Under the pieces are notes generated by a model. That model was not told where the DNA came from and searched no databases. It saw nothing but the letters and a program-made list of their open reading frames with translations. The translations under genes and the position numbers were made by a program. A stretch of DNA of 59,108 nt from Nonomuraea corallina (lineage in GTDB: Bacteria; Actinomycetota; Actinomycetes; Streptosporangiales; Streptosporangiaceae). Position 1 is the first letter of the stretch. Every line of letters starts with the position of its first letter. This document shows, in pieces, positions 54,477-59,108 of this stretch. The stretch lies in the NCBI RefSeq assembly GCF_027620315.1, contig NZ_JAPNNL010000023.1, positions 1 through 59,108 on the forward strand, read 5' to 3'.

Positions 54477-56144
54477 TCAGTGGGTGGCCGCGTGCTGGGC
54501 CGCCGATTCCCAGGTGCGCAGGTACGATTCCGCCCCGGCGGCCATGTCCTCGACGATCTCCGGGCCGGCGATGATCCGCATGTCCTCGATCCAGTCGGGC
54601 ACCAGGCCGTAGTTCGCGACGCCGTCCACGTTGACGTCCCACACCCGCTGGCCGGTCTGCTGGCGGTCCAGGGTGACGCCGTTGAGTGACGTGAACGGGT
54701 AGCTCACCGGGTTCCCGGCGTTGCCGGCCCGGGGCCCGGGCAGCTGGCCGATGCCGTTGGCGTCCAGCCCGTACCCGTAACCCGGCACCTGGTGGGCGTC
54801 GCGGAGCGGCTCGGTGCGCCGCCACTCGTCCACGAAGTGCTCGGCGTCGTGGCCGTACTGCGCGACCATGCCGCCGAGCGCGTAGATGCGCTCCAGGTAG
54901 CGCGGGTCGGTCCAGCTGTGGGAGGAGATGACGCCCGGGTAGCCGGCGGCTTCGAGCAGGTCGAGCGTGCTGTCGGCGGCCTTGACGCTCATGTGGTCGA
55001 CCTCGATCATCATGCCGCGCCGCATCATGCCCTCGACCATGTGCCGGCCGAGCGCGGTCAGGCCGCGGGTGTTGCAGTGCGGGGCCGGGGGATAGGCGGG
55101 CAGCGAGACGCCCGGCGGCAGCAGGCGGGCGATCTGGTCGGGCAGCACGCCCGCCGGGTCGATGGTGTTGTCGTGCTCGGCCGTCGTGCAGGTGCGGGCC
55201 TGCCAGAAGGAGCCGGTGCCGAGCAGGTTGCCGACGTTCACGATCACGCCCTGGGTGCCGGAGTCGAACCGCACCCCGCACAGCGCGTTGTCGTACTTGT
55301 GGCAGACGAACATGCTGCGCACGCCCAGCGCGTACATCTCGTCCAGGCCGCGGTCGATCTGGGCCCGGGTGCAGCGGGGGATGCCGAGGATCTGGCGGCA
55401 GCCGAACGGCTCGGACGTCTCCACGCCGAGCACCACGGCCAGCTTGCCCGCCTCGATCACCTGCCGCGCCTGTGCGGTGTTGTCGACGATCCGGAACCAG
55501 CCCCGGCCGGGACCGCCGTGCTCGGCGTCGATGTGGTCCTGCATCTGGCGGGCGCGCTGGGCCTGCAGCCTGATCGAGTCCATCTCGTCGCAGCCGTGGC
55601 GGCGCAGCGGGTAGATGGCGCACAGCTGGCGGTTGGCCACCAGGTGGTTGACCAGCACCCGCAGCCCGCCGCGCCAGGCCCGCTCCACCCAGGTGTAGTA
55701 GGCCTGCTGGTGGGTCAGCGAGTCGTGCGCCGGCCAGTCGCGGAACGTGGGCCAACCGATGGGGTCGTGGGTGCCGGTGGGCGAGCCGGTGCGGGTGAAG
55801 TTCTCGAACCAGGCCAGCTCGCCGTTGGGGTAGTGGTCGGGGCAGTCGCGCAGCGCGGCGGCGATGCCGTCGGGGTCGAACGGCTTGCCGCAGATGAGCA
55901 TGCCGCCGAACGCCTCGTACGAGAACAGGTGGCTGTGGGCGTCGACGAATCCGCGCGCCTCGGCGGCGGCAGCGGCGGCACCCGCAGCGGCGCTCGCAGT
56001 GGCGCTCGTGGTGGCGCTCGTGGTGACCGTCGTGGCGGCGGTCACGGGCTTCGCGGTGGCGGGCGCCGCGCTCTGCGCGACCAGGGAGCCGGCCAGGAGG
56101 GCGAGGGCCGAGGCGGCGCGGGCGAGGGATCTGAGGCTCTTCAC
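54477..56144 (-). CDS. Secreted M19-family (membrane dipeptidase-like) protein
   Basis: 555-aa secreted amidohydrolase-fold protein. Signal peptide (LARAASALALLAGSLVAQSAAPATA), an Ala/Thr-rich stretch, then FVDAHSHLFSYEAF (metal HxH), VVLGVETSEPFGC, MMIEVDHMSVKAADSTLDLLE and VISSHSWTDPRYLERIYALGGMVAQYG, matching renal-dipeptidase-like (M19) metal sites. It may cleave dipeptides or related amides outside the cell. Start: GTG at 56144, with GAGGTG just upstream. The ribosome site is part of a perfect 7-bp inverted repeat. Confidence 0.82.
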   Translation of the reverse strand: MKSLRSLARAASALALLAGSLVAQSAAPATAKPVTAATTVTTSATTSATASAAAGAAAAAAEARGFVDAHSHLFSYEAFGGMLICGKPFDPDGIAAALRDCPDHYPNGELAWFENFTRTGSPTGTHDPIGWPTFRDWPAHDSLTHQQAYYTWVERAWRGGLRVLVNHLVANRQLCAIYPLRRHGCDEMDSIRLQAQRARQMQDHIDAEHGGPGRGWFRIVDNTAQARQVIEAGKLAVVLGVETSEPFGCRQILGIPRCTRAQIDRGLDEMYALGVRSMFVCHKYDNALCGVRFDSGTQGVIVNVGNLLGTGSFWQARTCTTAEHDNTIDPAGVLPDQIARLLPPGVSLPAYPPAPHCNTRGLTALGRHMVEGMMRRGMMIEVDHMSVKAADSTLDLLEAAGYPGVISSHSWTDPRYLERIYALGGMVAQYGHDAEHFVDEWRRTEPLRDAHQVPGYGYGLDANGIGQLPGPRAGNAGNPVSYPFTSLNGVTLDRQQTGQRVWDVNVDGVANYGLVPDWIEDMRIIAGPEIVEDMAAGAESYLRTWESAAQHAATH

Positions 56145-56170
56145 GGACACCTCACTTGTCGGGGGTGTCC
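56145..56170 (-). promoter_or_regulatory. Inverted repeat covering the ribosome site of the M19 gene
   Basis: On the mRNA, GGACACC-N12-GGTGTCC ends directly before the GTG start, and its 3' arm contains the Shine-Dalgarno GAGGTG region. The hairpin would occlude initiation. Confidence 0.5.
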
Positions 56171-56278
56171 TCAGCATCCGACGTCCTGCCGGACCCGGCA
56201 AGGCCCAAACGTGAGCTGCTCTCATCACCCTGGGCGCACTGCGGGTCCGGCGTAGGAATCACCCGGCGACGCCGCGGG

Positions 56279-56887
56279 CTACTCCACGGAGCCGTAGACG
56301 GGCGCGCCCGTCCAGGCGTAGGTCAGGTAGACCACCCCCGCCTCGGTGACGGTGGACCCGGTGAGCTTCAGCCCGGCCGGCACCGTGCCCTCGGCGAACA
56401 GCCGCTTGCCCTCGCCCAGCACGACGGGGAACACCAGCAGGCGGTACTCGTCGACCAGCTCGGCCCGCTGCAGGGCGTGGATGAGGCCGGTGCTGCCCTG
56501 GGTCATGATCTCGCCGTCGGTGCGCCGCTTGAGTTCGGCGACCGTCTGGGCCGCCTCGCCCGTCAGCACCTCGGTGTTGTTCCACGTGGCCGTCATCGGC
56601 GACCGGGTGGCGACGTACTTCGGCATGCCGTTGATCCGCTCGCCGCCCTCCTCGTCCGAGACGTGTGGCCAGTGCGCGGAGAGGATGTCGTACGACCTGC
56701 GGCCCAGCAGCATGCCGCTCGCCTGGTCGAGCTGGGTGCCCATGATCTGGCCGAACGTCTCGTCCACGTGCGGCGCCAGCCACCCTCCTTGCTTGAAGCC
56801 GTTGTCGTCGTCCTCGCCCGGCCCGCCGGGCGCCTGCATGACACCGTCCAACGACACGAAAGCGGAAACCACCAGCTTGCCGGCCAT
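56279..56887 (-). CDS. Dihydrofolate reductase / RibD C-terminal family protein
   Basis: 202-aa cytoplasmic NADPH-type reductase fold: KLVVSAFVSLDGVMQAPGGPGEDDDNGF, MLLGRRSYDILSAHWPHVSD, GEIMTQGSTGLIHALQRAELVDEYRLLVFPVVLGEGKRLF. This is the RibD_C/YwjB-like subgroup rather than the folate enzyme FolA; substrate unknown. AAGGAG lies 8 nt before the ATG. Confidence 0.9.
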   Translation of the reverse strand: MAGKLVVSAFVSLDGVMQAPGGPGEDDDNGFKQGGWLAPHVDETFGQIMGTQLDQASGMLLGRRSYDILSAHWPHVSDEEGGERINGMPKYVATRSPMTATWNNTEVLTGEAAQTVAELKRRTDGEIMTQGSTGLIHALQRAELVDEYRLLVFPVVLGEGKRLFAEGTVPAGLKLTGSTVTEAGVVYLTYAWTGAPVYGSVE

Positions 56888-57089
56888 CTCGTACTCCTTC
56901 TCGACGGGCGGCGGGCCGGGAGCGGCCCGCCGTTCTCATGTCCCAGCATGCGGGCACCCTCTTACGGGACGCTTCACGTTTCCTTCAGGGCCGCCCCAAG
57001 GCGCGGGACCGCCGCGTCCACCTCGGTGTGCCGGCCGCCTGCACCCGCAGGACGCGGAAGACCCGGTTTTCCCGCGGGGCGGACCCGCG

Positions 57090-58262
57090 TCACGTCCAGG
57101 GCGGGCCGTCGAGCCGCTCCCCGTTGGCCAGCGCGGTGAACAGCCGCTCCCACAGCGGCATCACCACCTCCGGCGAGTAGCTCCTGGCGGTCTCCGCCGC
57201 GGCGGTGCCCAGCCGCCGCCGGGTGTCGAGGTCGCCCATCAGCCGCGACAGCTCCGCGCCCAGCGCCGCCGGGTCGCGCGGCGGCACCAGCACGCCGTCC
57301 ACGCCGTTCGTCAGCACGTCCGCCGGGCCCGTCGGGCAGTCGAAGGCCACCACGGGCAGCGCGTGGCCCATCGCCTCGATCATCGCCATCGGCAGGCCCT
57401 CGATGCGGGAGCTGAGCGCGTAGATCGACGCCGCGGCCATCTCCTCGTGGATCTTCTCGGTGCGGCCCATCAGCCGGAACCGGCCGGTCAGGCCCGCCTC
57501 CTCGATGCGCTCGCGCAGCTTGTCCTCGGACGGGCCGGTGCCGAAGACCCGCACCTCCCAGTCCGGGTGCTCGCCCGCGATCGAGGCGAACGCCTGGATG
57601 AGGTAGTCGAAGCCCTTCTGCCGCACCAGCCGGCCGACGGCGATCACGACCGGGGCCGTGTGGTCGGAGGGCTCGCGCCCGGCCATCGGGATCCCGTTCG
57701 GGATGCGGACGACGGGGGTGCCGGGAAGCGCGGCGACGTACTCGGCCCGGCTGGTCTCGGTCAGCACCACCACCGCGTCGAAGCGGCTGTAGTGGCGGCT
57801 GATCTGCTCGCGTACCGGCTTGCGGTACGAGCCCAGGTTCATGTGGTCCTGCGCCACCCGGATCACGCCGGAGGTGGCGCGGCGGGCGGCGATGAGGTTC
57901 AGCGCCGGGCGGGTGGTCACCAGGATGCCGTCGCTCAGCGGGGAGACGTACTCGATGACCGCGCGCTCGACGCGCTCGGTGAAGTAACCGGCGGCGAACT
58001 CGCCCGCGGGCACGATCTTGCCCCGCGCCCGGCGCCACACCTTGCGGACCAGCGAGTCCTCCTCGACCGCCGATCGCTGGTCCACCAGCGCCCACACCTT
58101 CACCCTCGCGTCGATGGCGAACTGGGGCTTGGTCCGGCGGCGGACCACGCTGACGATCTCCACGTCGTGACCCGCCGCCGCCATCGCGTTCGCCTGGTTG
58201 ACGACGGTGCGGATGGTCCCGCCCATGCCGTAGGCGTGCAACAGCATGTACCGGATCTTCAT
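57090..58262 (-). CDS. GT4-family glycosyltransferase
   Basis: 390-aa GT-B glycosyltransferase. N-terminal acceptor domain (MLLHAYGMGGTIRTVVNQANAMAAAGHDVEIVSVVRRR) and C-terminal donor domain with VVIAVGRLVRQKGFDYLIQAF, FGTGPSEDKLRERI and the E-x7-E motif (SSRIEGLPMAMIEAMGHALPVVAFDCPTGPADVL). The YMLLHAYGMGGT opening is typical of actinomycete envelope or exopolysaccharide glycosyltransferases. A GAGGC-TAAT-GCCTC palindrome lies upstream at 58324-58337. Confidence 0.9.
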   Translation of the reverse strand: MKIRYMLLHAYGMGGTIRTVVNQANAMAAAGHDVEIVSVVRRRTKPQFAIDARVKVWALVDQRSAVEEDSLVRKVWRRARGKIVPAGEFAAGYFTERVERAVIEYVSPLSDGILVTTRPALNLIAARRATSGVIRVAQDHMNLGSYRKPVREQISRHYSRFDAVVVLTETSRAEYVAALPGTPVVRIPNGIPMAGREPSDHTAPVVIAVGRLVRQKGFDYLIQAFASIAGEHPDWEVRVFGTGPSEDKLRERIEEAGLTGRFRLMGRTEKIHEEMAAASIYALSSRIEGLPMAMIEAMGHALPVVAFDCPTGPADVLTNGVDGVLVPPRDPAALGAELSRLMGDLDTRRRLGTAAAETARSYSPEVVMPLWERLFTALANGERLDGPPWT

Positions 58263-58376
58263 GTCTTTCGTCTCCGAGCCATGTCAGCCGGGTGGCGTCC
58301 CGGGCCGTCCCGTTATGTGGACAGAGGCTAATGCCTCAGGCTGGGAGTTCACTGGCAACTCGGGTAAGGCCGGAGG

Positions 58377-58919
58377 TCAGATCGCGCGGCGCAGCAGGGT
58401 CCAGGCCCGCGCGGCCACGGCCGCCAGGTCGGTCGCCGGGGTCCGCTTCAGCATCCCGGCCAGCATGCCGATGACGAGCAGGAGGTCGCCGGTCGTGACG
58501 TCGGCGCGCACGGCGCCGTCCCGCCTGGCCTGGTCGAGTTTGGCCGCCAGCAGCCCGGTCACCCGGTGCCGCACGGCCGCCATGCGCTCGTCGGCCGAGG
58601 TCACCATGTCGAGGAACGCGACGGAGGCGACGGTCTGCTCGATGATCCGCGCGAACAGGTCGTCGAGCGTGGTCGCCGGCTCGGCGGCGAGCGACTCCAG
58701 CTCGGCGACGTTCCCCTCGAACACGGCCAGCGCCAGGCTCGCCCGGTCGGGGAAGTGACGGTAGAGGCTGCCCTGCCCGACACCGGCCCGTCGCGCGACC
58801 GCGCTGAGCGGGGCGTCGAACCCGGTCGTCGCGAACAGCTCGCGGGCCGCTGTGACGAGCGCCGCCCGGTTCGCGGCCGCCGCGCTGGGCCCTCTGTTGG
58901 CTTTCCGTACGTGCGCCAC
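58377..58919 (-). CDS. TetR/AcrR family transcriptional regulator
   Basis: 180-aa repressor with the TetR N-terminal helix-turn-helix (RAALVTAARELFATTGFDAPLSAVARRAGVGQGSLYRHFPDRASLALAVFEG) and a SetR/PsrA-like C-terminal dimer domain (FARIIEQTVASVAFLDMVTSADERM). The start is a GTG at 58919 with TACCGT (complement of 58926-58931) 6 nt upstream, a leaderless arrangement. Two palindromes of GGACA/TGTCC lie just beyond, so it is probably autoregulated and controls a gene past the right edge. Confidence 0.9.
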   Translation of the reverse strand: MAHVRKANRGPSAAAANRAALVTAARELFATTGFDAPLSAVARRAGVGQGSLYRHFPDRASLALAVFEGNVAELESLAAEPATTLDDLFARIIEQTVASVAFLDMVTSADERMAAVRHRVTGLLAAKLDQARRDGAVRADVTTGDLLLVIGMLAGMLKRTPATDLAAVAARAWTLLRRAI

Positions 58920-58925
58920 GCGTCA

Positions 58926-58986
58926 ACGGTAGCCAGCGGACAGTAATGTCCGAGGTCGTGCGCGCGAAACTGTCCCCTGAAGGACA
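58926..58986. promoter_or_regulatory. TetR promoter with two GGACA/TGTCC palindromes
   Basis: -10 TACCGT on the minus strand (58926-58931). GGACA-N4-TGTCC at 58938-58951 overlaps the promoter spacer; TGTCC-N6-GGACA at 58971-58986 lies further upstream. These are four copies of one pentamer, as expected for TetR-family operators. Confidence 0.65.
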
Positions 58987-59012
58987 CCCGGACGCACGGG
59001 CGCCGGCGTGGG

Positions 59013-59108
59013 AGGGGTCAGGGCGAGCCCGACGGGAGCGGGGAGCGCGGAGGGCGCTGGACCGGGCAGGGTCAGGGGGAGCGCGACGAGGAGCGGGGAG
59101 CGCCGAGG
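59013..59108 (-). repeat. Imperfect tandem repeat at window edge, period 54
   Basis: GGGTCAGGG(C/G)GAGC(C/G)CGACG is repeated at about 59015 and 59069, followed in both copies by GGAGCGGGGAGCGC. Read on the minus strand each copy contains a TGA (59018 and 59072). It may be the duplicated 3' end of a leftward gene that lies beyond the window. 58987-59012 shows nothing recognisable. Confidence 0.6.

Noticed and set aside
58987..59108. A protein gene at the right edge
   Set aside because: No start, domain or convincing coding pattern in the visible 120 bp; recorded only as a repeat.

Overview
The window is very GC-rich (visibly around 70% or more). It carries gene families typical of filamentous actinomycetes: an XRE/DUF5753 regulator with DUF397 and DUF6292 partners, a PknB-like kinase, an F420-type PPOX protein, SpoIIE phosphatases with a STAS protein, DUF3618/holin genes and several large secreted zinc peptidases. 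Many starts are GTG, and several genes have a TANNNT -10 box 6-7 nt before the start codon (leaderless mRNA). I infer a soil actinobacterium near Streptosporangiales (Nonomuraea-like), from gene content only. I see no rRNA, tRNA, CRISPR array, insertion sequence or prophage; the window looks like an accessory chromosomal arm.

Layout. 1-7.6 kb: a polysaccharide/uronate locus with sugar-binding lipoprotein, 2-hydroxyacid dehydrogenase, DUF2264 protein, DeoR/LacI-type regulator and heparinase II/III. A TGATCGAA box is shared by two of its promoter regions. 7.8-11.6 kb: RecQ helicase, sirtuin, a YchJ-like SEC-C protein and an alpha/beta hydrolase behind a striking double palindrome. 11.7-19.8 kb: a five-gene branched-chain-type ABC importer, a divergent PaaX-type regulator, and an acyl-CoA ligase with a MetE-like zinc enzyme; the two operon promoters share a 29-bp signature. 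19.8-23.6 kb: small membrane protein, SGNH hydrolase with CBM2, and a DUF3618/holin/coiled-coil operon. 23.8-26.9 kb: XRE/DUF6292/DUF397 set, TspO-like protein and a small secreted protein. 27-33.9 kb: receptor Ser/Thr kinase, lipid kinase, P450, and a luciferase-like/berberine-bridge fusion oxidoreductase with a divergent MarR regulator. 33.9-38.2 kb: two SpoIIE-type phosphatases, a winged-helix regulator and a STAS protein lacking the phosphorylatable serine. 38.2-46.6 kb: secreted M28 peptidase, PPOX, cupin, RraA-like protein, M50 protease with CBS domains, CYP152-like peroxygenase, XthA, secreted GDPD and an APH-like protein. 46.8-56.1 kb: secreted M36 and M14 peptidases, a FolP2-like/LigB-like pair behind a small leaderless upstream ORF, and a secreted M19 dipeptidase. 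56.3-59.1 kb: RibD/DHFR-like protein, GT4 glycosyltransferase and a TetR regulator with two GGACA/TGTCC palindromes.

Two things stand out across the window. First, the 3' ends of at least four genes carry head-to-tail tandem copies of their own stop-codon region, with periods (16, 29, 17, 46 bp) not divisible by three, so successive TGAs fall in different frames. Second, several uncharacterised regulatory circuits can be read directly from repeated operator-like sequences: the PaaX, DeoR, MarR and TetR regions and the hydrolase double palindrome. The PaaX transporter/ligase/zinc-enzyme regulon and the CC-containing upstream ORF before folP are the best candidates for undescribed biology.
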